NCBI RefSeq assembly: GCF_034263275.1
Contig: NZ_CP139559.1
Coordinates: 1,984,001-2,048,000, forward strand
DNA from: Mucilaginibacter sp. cycad4
GTDB taxonomy: Bacteria > Bacteroidota > Bacteroidia > Sphingobacteriales > Sphingobacteriaceae
Length of the DNA stretch: 64,000 bases
Direction: 5' to 3'
A model generated the notes under the pieces. That model saw only the letters and a list, made by a program, of their open reading frames with translations. It was not told where the DNA came from and made no database searches. This document shows positions 19,134 through 28,355 of the stretch, in pieces (position 1 is the first letter of the stretch; the number at the start of each line of letters is the position of its first letter). A program made the position numbers and the translations under genes.

Positions 19134-20159
19134 ATGAAAACGAAGATCAGTACAAGCAAACTGGTATTAATAGCAATTGGCCTGGTAAGCATCGGGGTAC
19201 TATCGGCTTATAAGCCTTCGCCGGCAAAAAATGTTCCGGCTAAGTTTAAGCAGATCATGGGGGCCGATATCTCCTTTATCCCACAGCTGGAAGCCGAAGG
19301 GCGCAAGTTTTATGATAACGGTGTAAGCAAGGATCCATTCACCATTTTGAAAGATCATGGCTTTAACTATGTAAGGCTGCGCATATTCAATAACCCGCAG
19401 GCCGATAGCGGTTACTCGGCAAAAGGCTACTGCGGTTTGGAGGATACCAAAAAGATGGCTTTGCGGATTAAAGAAGCCGGCATGGGCTTTTTACTTGATT
19501 TTCATTATAGCGATACCTGGGCCGATCCGGGTAAGCAATACAAGCCTGCTGCCTGGAAAAAACTTAACAACCAGCAATTGCAGGATTCTATCAAAGCATT
19601 TACAAAGCTTACCCTGCTGGCTCTTAAAAAGCAGGGCACACTGCCCGATATGGTGCAGGTAGGAAACGAAATTAATCACGGCATTTTATGGCCCGATGGC
19701 CGACTGAAAAATCTGGATACCTTAGCAGGTTTCTTAAAAGCAGGCATCAGCGGTGTAAGAGGGGTGAGCGGTAACATCAGGATCATGCTGCACATAGCCT
19801 GCGGCGGGCAAAATGCCGAATCAATTTACTTTGTTGATAACATGCTTAAACGCGGGGTAAATTTCGACATCATCGGCGAATCATACTATCCCGAATGGCA
19901 TGGCACCCCCGATAGTTTAAAAAATAACCTCACCAGCCTCACCGCCCGCTATAAGCAGGATGTGATGGTTGCCGAATATTCACAGCACAAACGCGAGGTA
20001 AATGATATAGCCTTTTCATTACCCGGTAATAAAGTTAAAGGCACTTTTATTTGGGAGCCCTTTAGCTGGGGCGAAACCTTTGTTGATAAACAAGGCAATA
20101 CCAACGGACACATGGCCACCTATGATAGCATCAAAAATCAATACCACATTAGCCAGTAA
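19134..20159 (+). CDS. GH53 endo-beta-1,4-galactanase (copy 3, divergent)
   Basis: 341 residues from the ATG at 19134. An upstream in-frame extension to 18930 reads through the hairpin element and is not protein-like. The N-terminus has a hydrophobic signal (LVLIAIGLVSIGVLSAY) without a lipobox Cys, so the product is probably periplasmic or membrane-anchored, unlike copies 1 and 2. GH53 barrel with acid/base E179 (QVGNEINHGILW) and nucleophile E281 (VAEYSQH). It may trim oligosaccharides after import. Sequence divergence from the other two suggests an older split. Confidence 0.92.
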   Translation: MKTKISTSKLVLIAIGLVSIGVLSAYKPSPAKNVPAKFKQIMGADISFIPQLEAEGRKFYDNGVSKDPFTILKDHGFNYVRLRIFNNPQADSGYSAKGYCGLEDTKKMALRIKEAGMGFLLDFHYSDTWADPGKQYKPAAWKKLNNQQLQDSIKAFTKLTLLALKKQGTLPDMVQVGNEINHGILWPDGRLKNLDTLAGFLKAGISGVRGVSGNIRIMLHIACGGQNAESIYFVDNMLKRGVNFDIIGESYYPEWHGTPDSLKNNLTSLTARYKQDVMVAEYSQHKREVNDIAFSLPGNKVKGTFIWEPFSWGETFVDKQGNTNGHMATYDSIKNQYHISQ

Positions 20160-20169
20160 GCTCCACTAA

Positions 20170-22521
20170 ATGAAGAAAATTATTCTGTTGGCCCTTGCCG
20201 CTGCCTGCACGGTTGCAGCCGTGAAAGCGCAAAGCAAAGGCGATAAAAAAATAGCTGTTGCCCTTTTCAATAATGACTGGCAGTTTGTGAAAAACGCAGA
20301 TACCAGTATTAATGATCAACTTTTTAGCCACACAGGCGCTTCATCATGGCAGCAGGTGAGCCTGCCGCATACTGCCAATATTGAGCCGGTTATTAAAACC
20401 GCACAGCAATGGCAGGGCATTTGTTTTTACCGCAAGTTTTTTTCCCTGGATAAAAAAGACGCCGGCAAATACATCGCCATCCGTATAGATGCGGCCATGA
20501 ACCTGGCTGATGTTTATTTAAATGGTAAACACCTGCAAACACATATTGGCGGTTACCTGCCTGTTTATATCAATATCAGCAATAAGGCTTTGTATGGCAA
20601 AGAAAATTGCCTTGTCATCCGGCTCAATAACCAGGACAACCCGGTGATTCCGCCGGGCAAGCCCATTAAAGACCTTGACTTTAACTTTTATAGCGGCATT
20701 TACCGCAATGCCTGGCTTATCAAAAAAAATAAGGTTTATATAACCGATGCCGTTAGCGCCGGACAGGTGAACGGTGGCGGGGTACTGCTGCATTATGATA
20801 ACATCTCATCAAAAAGCGCACGCCTGAATATTAAGGTCCAGGTGCGAAATGATTATGCTGCAAAGAAAGCTGTTAAATTAAAAGCTACACTCTATGATGC
20901 TTCCGGGAAATCTGTTGCTGCGGTTAGCATGCCTGCTGCTGTTATCAAGCCAAACAACAACAATACTTTTGAGCAAAGCCTTACGGTGGCAAATCCAGAG
21001 TTATGGTCGCCTGCACACCCCCAATTGTATAAAGTGGTGGTAAGTGTTGAAAGTAATGGTATGCTGGCTGATTCGGTATCGATAAAAACCGGGATCAGGC
21101 AAATCAGCTTTAAAGCCGACGGTTTTTACCTTAATGGCAGCAAATATGTATTACGCGGCACCAACCGCCACCAGGAATACCCTTATATAGGTTATGCCAT
21201 GAGCGATAATGCCCAATATCGCGATGCCTATAAAATAAAACAGGCGGGCTTTGATTTTGTGCGCTGCTCGCATTATCCGCCATCACCTGCGTTTTTAAAT
21301 GCCTGCGATGAGCTGGGTGTTTTTGTGATGGATTCCACCCCCGGCTGGCAATTTTTTGGCGATGAAACTTTTCAGAAGAACAGTTTACAGGCTATTACCG
21401 ATATGCTGCACCGCGACAGGAACCATCCTTCCATTATCCTGTGGGAAGCCTCGCTTAATGAAACCGAAATGAAGCGCGATTATATGGAAAAGGCGCAGGC
21501 CATTGTTCATCAGGAATTGCCTTATGCCGATACCTATACCTGTGGCTGGATGAATGCGGTTTATGATGTATTTATCCCCGCCCGCCAGCACGCCAAAGCG
21601 CCTGATTACTGGAAAAAGTTTAACCAAAAACCTATCCTGATAGCCGAATATGGCGATTGGGAATATTACGCCCAGAACGCGGGTTTTAACCAAACCCAGT
21701 ATAAAGACCTTACCGACGAAGAAAAAACATCGCGTCAGCTACGCGGTAATGGCGAAAAGCGAATGTTGCAGCAAGCGATAAATTTCCAGGAATCGCATAA
21801 CGATAACCTTAACGGGAACATTGCCGGCGATGCCAACTGGCTCATGTTTGATTATAAACGAGGTTATGCACCCGATATTGAATCATCGGGGATTATGGAT
21901 ATTTTCAGGCTGCCTAAGTTTGCTTATTACTTTTACCAAAGTCAAAGGGATGTTGCCGAAAGCAAGCCAATGTTATTCATCGCTAATTACTGGAATAGCC
22001 AGTCGACCAATGGTATAAAGATCTACAGCAATTGTGATGAAGTGGAGCTGCTGCTGAACGGAAGGTTGATAGGTAAGCAAAAACCAGATACGGGCGTCAT
22101 GAGCAATAATCTTAAACATGCGCCATTTACATTTAATGTAGCTTATGAGCCTGGTGCATTAACCGCAAAAGGTTATATCGACGGGCAACCCGTAATTACC
22201 ACCGAACGAAAGACACCCGGAAAGCCTGCACAGATTAAATTATCGGTTGATTACAGTGGCAAGCCACTTGTTGCAGGCAAAAACGATGTGGCGTTTGTTT
22301 ATGCTTCAGTAACTGACGAAAACGGTACTGAGGTTCCAACTGCAACCAATTTGATCAGGCTAAACATAAGCGGTAGCGGGAATGTGATTGGAGAAAAAGA
22401 AATGAAAGCTGAAGCCGGGATTGCTGCATTTCTGATAAAGGGCCTGGAACCAGGTAAAATCCTTCTTTCTGCTTCAGGAGAAGGCTTGAACACAGCCACG
22501 CAGGACGTAACGATTAAATAA
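20170..22521 (+). CDS. GH2 beta-galactosidase
   Basis: 783 residues with signal peptide (ACTVAAVKAQ). Domain order: sugar-binding jelly roll (35-190), immunoglobulin-like domain (200-310), TIM barrel (315-600), then C-terminal beta domains including a DUF4982-like segment (KIYSNCDEVELLLNG). Acid/base E431 (SLNETEM) and nucleophile E493 (IAEYGDW) are present, as is the GH2 signature around RGTNRHQEYPYIG. Exo-acting GH2 enzymes in galactan loci remove terminal beta-galactose from imported galacto-oligosaccharides. It begins ten bases after the third GH53 gene, so it is the last gene of the operon. Confidence 0.92.
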   Translation: MKKIILLALAAACTVAAVKAQSKGDKKIAVALFNNDWQFVKNADTSINDQLFSHTGASSWQQVSLPHTANIEPVIKTAQQWQGICFYRKFFSLDKKDAGKYIAIRIDAAMNLADVYLNGKHLQTHIGGYLPVYINISNKALYGKENCLVIRLNNQDNPVIPPGKPIKDLDFNFYSGIYRNAWLIKKNKVYITDAVSAGQVNGGGVLLHYDNISSKSARLNIKVQVRNDYAAKKAVKLKATLYDASGKSVAAVSMPAAVIKPNNNNTFEQSLTVANPELWSPAHPQLYKVVVSVESNGMLADSVSIKTGIRQISFKADGFYLNGSKYVLRGTNRHQEYPYIGYAMSDNAQYRDAYKIKQAGFDFVRCSHYPPSPAFLNACDELGVFVMDSTPGWQFFGDETFQKNSLQAITDMLHRDRNHPSIILWEASLNETEMKRDYMEKAQAIVHQELPYADTYTCGWMNAVYDVFIPARQHAKAPDYWKKFNQKPILIAEYGDWEYYAQNAGFNQTQYKDLTDEEKTSRQLRGNGEKRMLQQAINFQESHNDNLNGNIAGDANWLMFDYKRGYAPDIESSGIMDIFRLPKFAYYFYQSQRDVAESKPMLFIANYWNSQSTNGIKIYSNCDEVELLLNGRLIGKQKPDTGVMSNNLKHAPFTFNVAYEPGALTAKGYIDGQPVITTERKTPGKPAQIKLSVDYSGKPLVAGKNDVAFVYASVTDENGTEVPTATNLIRLNISGSGNVIGEKEMKAEAGIAAFLIKGLEPGKILLSASGEGLNTATQDVTIK

Positions 22522-22683
22522 GCAAAATTCAGAATCTGCAAAACGTTCTTTTCAGACTGCAAAACGCAACTAAATAAGGTTTAAAATAGATGGCACTGAC
22601 ACTGTTTGATTTTTAAATTTTGGATAGTGGGCCCAATGAGCCGTAAAAACGCCTCTAAATTCTGAAAATTTCCCGGTTAGCTA

Positions 22684-22717
22684 CCAAAGCCCGATCCACG
22701 CCAGTATCGGGCTTTGG
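22684..22717. terminator. Perfect 12-bp stem-loop between convergent operons
   Basis: CCAAAGCCCGAT (22684-22695) and ATCGGGCTTTGG (22706-22717) form a perfect stem with a 10-nt loop. It sits between the convergent ends of the galactan operon and the first eCIS cargo gene and may act in both directions. The T-run is poor. Confidence 0.65.
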
Positions 22718-22809
22718 TGTTATATAACATTTAATACACCAAATCCTTTATATTTTAAATCACTTAAAAGCTGGTGGTACCGTCAATAGCAGGGCGGTTT
22801 TGCCTTTTC

Positions 22810-24756
22810 TTAATGATTATCATCTGACGGCGGCGGCGGTGGCGGCTCTTCAATCGTTGTATCACCAGGCAGTGGTGGCGGCGGTGGCGGCTCTTCTTCA
22901 AGTGTTGCCTCATTAGGTGGTGGCGGCGGTGGCGGCTCTTCTTCCAACGTTGCCTCATTAGGAGGTGGTGGTATAATGCGGTCTGCCAACTCATCTGCTT
23001 CCTTTTTTTTCTCTTCCGCTCTCCTTGCCCTTATATCTGCTACTATTTGTTCCATCGACTTACTAAGGTCAGCTCTCTGTAGGTCGTCCGCTCTCTTTTT
23101 CTCTTCCTTTCTCTGTTCGTTAGCTTTTTTTTCTTCCCGTGCTCCCGGCGCCTCATTATATCTGTTGTGGCTTTCGGCAAGAATTTTTTCAAGACCAGCC
23201 TCTTTACTTTCAATAATATCAAGAAAAGGTGTCGGTTTTGATTTTATTCCCTTTCTTTTCCATCTTTTTTTATATTTCCTGTTATAATGTCTATTTTCTT
23301 CATCTTCCTTAACAAGCTTCTTTATCAAGGGATAACTTTCTTTTAAGTAATTATATAATTCCTTAAATTGATCGGGACGGAATTCTTTTGAAATAATATG
23401 TGCTCTGATTTCAGTTTTAAAATAAAGAAGTCCTGCTCTGCGTCTTATTTCTTTGTTTGCTAATTTACCGTCAGCATCATCAATTTCGTTCATGGTACCG
23501 TCCACAATATGTTGCAACTCGTGAATAAGGGTAGTTAAGACATCTTCTTTGGTTGACGACTCAGCATTTACAACTGCTATAGCATCGCCTCTTCTAAATC
23601 CTTGCATTGTACCGGCTTCTATAGTTCTGTTTCCTTCATCCATGATATTCTCAATCGCAAGAGGTGTGCCCAGGTAGAAGAAAAGGCTCGGAATAGCAGG
23701 GAAATATTTTCGCCCAATTTTGTTCAGCGCATATACTTTAACATTCCTGTCTCTTATATATCGGGCAGTATTTGCTTCAACGCTGCCATCTGCATTATTA
23801 GCGGCCAACACAAGTGAGCTGTCAATCATTGAAATGGCTTTTTGATGTTTTATCAAATTAAGATAAAAAACATTCAATTCCATTAGATTCTTTACATCTT
23901 CCTCATCATAACCATCTTCAGCGTAATCGACGAATTTTTTTAACGCTTTTATGGCTTTTACCCTGGTTATATCTTTGAAATCAGGATTGAATTTTCGCCC
24001 CAAAATACAAATGTCATCTATAGAGATTTTTTTCATCTGCATGATAGGCCCGGCAGATTGACTTTTATTAGTATGGTATATTTCCTTAGCCGGCACATCC
24101 TTCTTAAATTGAATGGCCGCCATCGCCATTACGTCAGCCTCCCGCTCCAGTTCCTTCTCATCATTTACCGCAAGGCCGCCTTTCATTTGTAAGGTGGGCC
24201 ACACCCGGCCCTGCATTTGCTGCACTACATGCCAGGCCTCGTGCGGTAAATGTTTTTCCTGCCCGGGCGCAATGTGTATATCGGTTCCGCGGGCATATGC
24301 ATAAGAATTTAGCTGGGCTGGTTGCGACGAATTATAATACACCTTTACATCATCCATGGCATAACCCGAAAGTTGCTCCAAACCTTGTTTTAAATTTTCG
24401 GGCAGGCCTGTATTATTGGCTTGCTTTTGTACCGGCTCAAATTTTTGCTGTGCAGGTTCCTGTAATATATTTTCCTTCTGTTGCAGTATTGTGTTAGCCC
24501 TGTTATTATGCGCCGCGGGCTGACAGGCCTTCCGTTGATTCATCAGAGTGGTATTATCTGCCATTTCCTGGTAAGCTTTCAATTGCTGTACACGCGGGCT
24601 GTTATTTATGACATCCTGCAAGTTTTTTTGCGCCATAGCTTCCGGTCTGTTGTCAACCAAATTAAAAGCCGCGCAATCGCTGTTTTGTTTTTGAACAGTT
24701 ACCTTACCGGCTGACGGGCCTCTGTTTTGTTGGATTTTGCCGGCGTTTGTACTCAT
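22810..24756 (-). CDS. eCIS-associated DUF4157 (eCIS_core) protein with second HExxH site, probable cargo
   Basis: 648 residues. Residues 117-215 are the eCIS_core/DUF4157 domain with HEAWH (172-176) and a downstream EREAD (204-208), a zinc-metallopeptidase-like arrangement. The middle region holds a second zinc-type motif, HELQH (412-416), with acidic candidates further on (TEIRAH). Then come a charged helix (540-595) and a proline-rich tail with two near-identical NEATLEEE units between P-runs. DUF4157 proteins are encoded with contractile injection systems across bacteria and carry varied toxin domains. Divergent from the eCIS operon, its role as an effector is inferred; the target and activity of the second metal site are unknown. 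Confidence 0.75.
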   Translation of the reverse strand: MSTNAGKIQQNRGPSAGKVTVQKQNSDCAAFNLVDNRPEAMAQKNLQDVINNSPRVQQLKAYQEMADNTTLMNQRKACQPAAHNNRANTILQQKENILQEPAQQKFEPVQKQANNTGLPENLKQGLEQLSGYAMDDVKVYYNSSQPAQLNSYAYARGTDIHIAPGQEKHLPHEAWHVVQQMQGRVWPTLQMKGGLAVNDEKELEREADVMAMAAIQFKKDVPAKEIYHTNKSQSAGPIMQMKKISIDDICILGRKFNPDFKDITRVKAIKALKKFVDYAEDGYDEEDVKNLMELNVFYLNLIKHQKAISMIDSSLVLAANNADGSVEANTARYIRDRNVKVYALNKIGRKYFPAIPSLFFYLGTPLAIENIMDEGNRTIEAGTMQGFRRGDAIAVVNAESSTKEDVLTTLIHELQHIVDGTMNEIDDADGKLANKEIRRRAGLLYFKTEIRAHIISKEFRPDQFKELYNYLKESYPLIKKLVKEDEENRHYNRKYKKRWKRKGIKSKPTPFLDIIESKEAGLEKILAESHNRYNEAPGAREEKKANEQRKEEKKRADDLQRADLSKSMEQIVADIRARRAEEKKKEADELADRIIPPPPNEATLEEEPPPPPPPNEATLEEEPPPPPPLPGDTTIEEPPPPPPSDDNH

Positions 24757-25129
24757 AGTAAGACAATTTATTTAATATTTACAATATACGAAAATATCGA
24801 GTTAAATGGCTATTCATTGGATTTAACGTCTCCAAGAAAGCAGGCAATGAACATATGATCATGGCCTGCCGGTAAGCATAGGCTATCGGCAGTATAATAA
24901 ACCGCTTATAAAACGATATGTTGCCGTTTTTTTGAGTTATTTCCCGAGCAGCCGCACTGGCTCGTCTCCTGCAAGTACAACGTCGCACAGCTCAACCAAT
25001 ATGGCTTATTATGCAGATGATGGTGATAATTATATATTTTTTAAAAAAAGCCTTTTTATTATAATTATCTTCTATATTTAGAACTTATACCAAAAACCAA
25101 ATTTTCTACATTAACCTAATTCCGGTAAG
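24757..25129. other. Divergent intergenic region, cargo gene/eCIS operon
   Basis: 373 bases, increasingly AT-rich towards the eCIS operon. TATATTTA (25073-25080), one base off the TAnnTTTG consensus and 50 nt before the first start codon, is the best candidate -7 box for the operon. No -33 TTTG is at the right distance. No gene is called here. Confidence 0.4.
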
Positions 25130-25699
25130 ATGATCAACGATGTGCTGGTTGTGCTCAAAGACAAGCTTAACGATTATTGCAGGCTGACAACCAGCTCGCC
25201 TGAAGACAAGGTTATGTTCCCTGACGGTGCTAATTTAGATCCCGACCAGTTTCCTGTAAATTCTGTCACACCTATTCTGGTTAATTTTGAGGAGGAGAAA
25301 AATATGCGTGCCGCAAACCGATTTGAGGGCACAGTAAATAAAGGTATCAAAACAGGAGGGAACCCCGCTATCCAGCTTAATCTGATGGTGTTGTTTGTCG
25401 TTCGTTTTTCCGACTATGAACAAACCATGAAATTCTTATCATTGGTTATCAGGTTTTTTCAGCGTAATAATGTACACGATCATCACAATACACCGAATTT
25501 AAGCCCCGGCATTGATAAGTTAAGAATGGAATTGATAACATTACCTTTTAACGAACGGAACGAATTATGGAGTTCGCTAAAAGCACCTTACCAGCCTTCG
25601 GCATTATACAAAGTAAGCCTGTTGGTGTTTGAAGATGATCAATCCATGGAAGTTTCAGGGAGTGTTCGCGGAATTCAGACTAATTTCGTTTCTCAATAA
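25130..25699 (+). CDS. eCIS tube terminator/cap protein, DUF4255 (Pvc16/Afp16-like)
   Basis: 189 residues, a DUF4255/Pvc16_N-type protein recognised from MINDVLVVLKDKLNDY at the start, ILVNFEEEKNMR, and the PFNERNELWSSLKAPYQPSALYKVSLLVF block. Afp16/Pvc16 proteins cap the distal end of the inner tube and sheath and fix particle length. It is the first gene of the long rightward eCIS operon and overlaps the next gene by one base. Length is normal for the short Bacteroidota form. Confidence 0.88.
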   Translation: MINDVLVVLKDKLNDYCRLTTSSPEDKVMFPDGANLDPDQFPVNSVTPILVNFEEEKNMRAANRFEGTVNKGIKTGGNPAIQLNLMVLFVVRFSDYEQTMKFLSLVIRFFQRNNVHDHHNTPNLSPGIDKLRMELITLPFNERNELWSSLKAPYQPSALYKVSLLVFEDDQSMEVSGSVRGIQTNFVSQ

Positions 25700-26466
25700 T
25701 GGTATTTGACAAAAAACTTAGCATCAATATTCAGCACGACTACTTCGACAAGGGGCAGGCCCCCGGAATTAGTATCAGCCCAACGCCGCAATGCGGGCGG
25801 CTGCTGAAAAAATTCAAACTACTGACAAAATATGGAATAGAATTTATAATTTTTTCGGCCGGGGAAGAAAATGATGCCTCAAGTCAGATCAAACCGGCAG
25901 CCAGTCAATTTTTTGATTTTCTTATTTCAGCAACTGATAATCAATTTTCAACCTATACCCGGCTGATTCCCAAAAAGGATGACGAAATTTATTTGTTCAT
26001 TAATCAAAAGGATAAACCCGATTTAAAATTAACCGTTGTTTCTAAATCACAGTTTAATCTCCAAAACAGCCCTCAGGTATTTGGCGTGATGAGGCTTACT
26101 TTTAATTCACCATCGCCTGTTTCTGTCACCTTAAAATTCGAAGCTCCGATTGTAAAGTGGAAATTTTACGTGCTTACTAATACTAATCTTCCCCATCCGG
26201 TTATCGATAGCAGCTTACCCGGGGTAGCATTCATTAAGCAAAATTCAGATAGTCAAACAAACGATTCGATAGCCGGCGCATTGGCGGCCGGTTTTCCGGC
26301 CGCAATTATTTCGGTATTTGAATCAGATAAAGAGATTGTCTTAAGCCGCACCGGCAAAAAAAACATCCGTTTAAGAAACTCATTCAATAATGTGATCGTC
26401 ATGAACCATTTACCCAACCCTAATGCTCAAGAAAACGGTATTAAAATTATTAACCTATTCAATTAA
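25699..26466 (+). CDS. Uncharacterised eCIS operon protein (second gene)
   Basis: 255 residues, start codon overlapping the stop of the DUF4255 gene (TAATGG), so translation is probably coupled. Composition suggests an all-beta protein (many alternating hydrophobics, for example YGIEFIIFSAG, EIYLFINQ, VTLKFEAPIVKWKFYVLT) with a glycine-alanine segment near residue 195. No signal peptide or membrane helix. I do not recognise a named family. The position between terminator and sheath suggests a structural role at the distal end, such as a cap adaptor, but this is positional inference only. Confidence 0.7.
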   Translation: MVFDKKLSINIQHDYFDKGQAPGISISPTPQCGRLLKKFKLLTKYGIEFIIFSAGEENDASSQIKPAASQFFDFLISATDNQFSTYTRLIPKKDDEIYLFINQKDKPDLKLTVVSKSQFNLQNSPQVFGVMRLTFNSPSPVSVTLKFEAPIVKWKFYVLTNTNLPHPVIDSSLPGVAFIKQNSDSQTNDSIAGALAAGFPAAIISVFESDKEIVLSRTGKKNIRLRNSFNNVIVMNHLPNPNAQENGIKIINLFN

Positions 26467-26515
26467 ATATTAACCTTTTGTTTTACCTTTAACATTAGTT
26501 AAACCTTTTCCAATT

Positions 26516-28318
26516 ATGCCAGTTTCCAATTATGCTACGCCCGGTGTTTATATTGATGAAATTTCAACGCTCCCACCATCCATTGTACAAGGATCAACAG
26601 CTATACCCGCCTTTTTGGGCTATACCAAGGTTGTACCTAAAAATAGTGACACAGACGACATAGTTCCAATACGGATCAGTAGTATGTTGGAATACAAACA
26701 GATTTTTGGCGGTCCGGATCAAACCAGGTTTAATGTAACCATTAAAGACAACGCCGAAAAGCCGGTGGCGACAGTTGTTGAGCCACGCCACAAATTGTAT
26801 TATGCACTCGACCTGTTTTTTAAAAACGGCGGGAGCTTTTGCTATATCCTGTCACTGGGTTCTCACACCGCAGAAAAGGAAAAAATACGATTTGAAGACG
26901 GGATTAAGGCCCTTGCGAAAGAGGAGGAGCCAACACTTATTGTACTCTCTGAAGCCTGTTCGCTGGGTACTGTTGATTATTATAGTTTATGCAGTACTGC
27001 TTTAGATCATTGTAAGAAATTTAAAAACAGGTTTTGTATTATAGACGTATTAAAAAAAGTGGATGGGGGAGAAGCTGCTGATGTTGTATTCAGAAGTGCC
27101 ATTGGTGCCAATAATCTAAAATCCGGCGCGGCCTACTATCCTTTTCTTAAAACTTCGTTAAGTTACGTGGTAGAGGATACTGATGTAACAGTTATTGACA
27201 CACGCACTGCCATCCCGCTAACTGACGCAGTAATTGCTGCGAACAAAAAGTTAGATCTCGCCGAAAAAGCAAAGAACGATGCGGAAGCAGCAGTAACAAT
27301 AGCAGAGAAAGCAGAAAAAGAGGCAAAAACTAAAACAGCACAAGCGATAACCAAAGAGCAAGCAGCGATAGAAAGTTTAAATGCCGCAACTGCTTCGGAA
27401 GCAACCGCGAAACAAAAAGCAGCAGCTGCGTCAGACGACGAAAAAGAAGCGTTAAATGAATTGGCAAAAACTGCAACTGTAAAAAAGGACGCTGCCGCTG
27501 CTGCAGCGAAAAAAGCAACTGCAGAAAAGCAGGCTGCGCTTGATGTTTCATCAAAATTAGAAAAAGCCACTATTGACCAGACAGTGATCAGCAATAGCGC
27601 GACAGCCGTTTGGAACACAGCTATGCAGGTGCGGGAACAACTGGTTAATAAAGAAACTAACCTGGATTCTTTTAAAGCCAGGGATAGCGCTTTATACAGT
27701 AAGATTAAACTCGAATTAAATGATCTTAAATTTAGGGTCGAACTTCCCCCATCGCCTGCTATAGCCGGGGTATATGCTACAGTGGACAACGAACGTGGCG
27801 TTTGGAAGGCCCCCGCCAATGTCAGTTTAAATGCAGTGATAGGCCCGCTCGAAAAGATCACGGCAGAGGCCCAGCAGGATTTAAATGTAGACACGACAAG
27901 TGGCAAGTCTATCAACGCTATACGCTCGTTTACAGGTAGGGGCACCATAGTATGGGGTGCACGAACGCTTGCCGGTAACGATAATGAGTGGCGGTATGTT
28001 TCGGTACGCAGGCTGTTTAACATGATAGAAGATTCGGCGGCGAAAGCAACTTTTTTCGCGGTTTTTGAACCAAATGATTCCGGTACTTGGCTAAAAGTCA
28101 AAAGTATGATAGAGAGTTTTCTATATAACCTGTGGCAACAGGGCGCCTTGGCCGGTTCAACACCCAAATCATCGTACTTTGTAAATGTAGGCCTGGGTTC
28201 AACAATGTCTACACAGGATATACTTGAAGGAAGAATGATAATTGATATTGGTATTGCAGCGGTAAGGCCGGCCGAGTTTATCGTCCTTAGGTTTTCGCAT
28301 AAACTTCAGGAAGCATAA
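26516..28318 (+). CDS. Contractile sheath protein with internal alanine-rich helical insertion
   Basis: 600 residues. The N-terminus (YATPGVYIDEISTLPPSIVQGSTAIPAFLGYT, read here in parts) and C-terminus (NEWRYVSVRRLFNMIEDS; GRMIIDIGIAAVRPAEFIV) are typical of phage-tail-like sheath proteins, including the GVW-KAPAN block. Between about residues 236 and 395 lies an Ala/Lys/Glu-rich segment, predicted long helices, that the usual sheath lacks. The sheath contracts to drive the tube through a target membrane. Only one sheath gene is present, whereas Afp and PVC have three. The insertion probably projects outward from the particle. Confidence 0.93.
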   Translation: MPVSNYATPGVYIDEISTLPPSIVQGSTAIPAFLGYTKVVPKNSDTDDIVPIRISSMLEYKQIFGGPDQTRFNVTIKDNAEKPVATVVEPRHKLYYALDLFFKNGGSFCYILSLGSHTAEKEKIRFEDGIKALAKEEEPTLIVLSEACSLGTVDYYSLCSTALDHCKKFKNRFCIIDVLKKVDGGEAADVVFRSAIGANNLKSGAAYYPFLKTSLSYVVEDTDVTVIDTRTAIPLTDAVIAANKKLDLAEKAKNDAEAAVTIAEKAEKEAKTKTAQAITKEQAAIESLNAATASEATAKQKAAAASDDEKEALNELAKTATVKKDAAAAAAKKATAEKQAALDVSSKLEKATIDQTVISNSATAVWNTAMQVREQLVNKETNLDSFKARDSALYSKIKLELNDLKFRVELPPSPAIAGVYATVDNERGVWKAPANVSLNAVIGPLEKITAEAQQDLNVDTTSGKSINAIRSFTGRGTIVWGARTLAGNDNEWRYVSVRRLFNMIEDSAAKATFFAVFEPNDSGTWLKVKSMIESFLYNLWQQGALAGSTPKSSYFVNVGLGSTMSTQDILEGRMIIDIGIAAVRPAEFIVLRFSHKLQEA

Positions 28319-28355
28319 CTAACTCAAATATTTTAACCAATACAATATAGCAATC

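Noticed and set aside
22764-22994. Arg/His-rich 76-codon leftward frame
   Set aside because: A frame-shifted reading of the proline-codon repeats in the first cargo gene.
24779-24988. 69-codon leftward frame upstream of the first cargo gene
   Set aside because: Arg/Cys-rich, no similarity to any family I know, and it occupies the likely promoter region.
27163-28167. 334-codon leftward open frame within the sheath gene
   Set aside because: It is antisense to the Ala-rich sheath insertion; the Ala codons give a Ser/Phe/Val-rich shadow with no family likeness.
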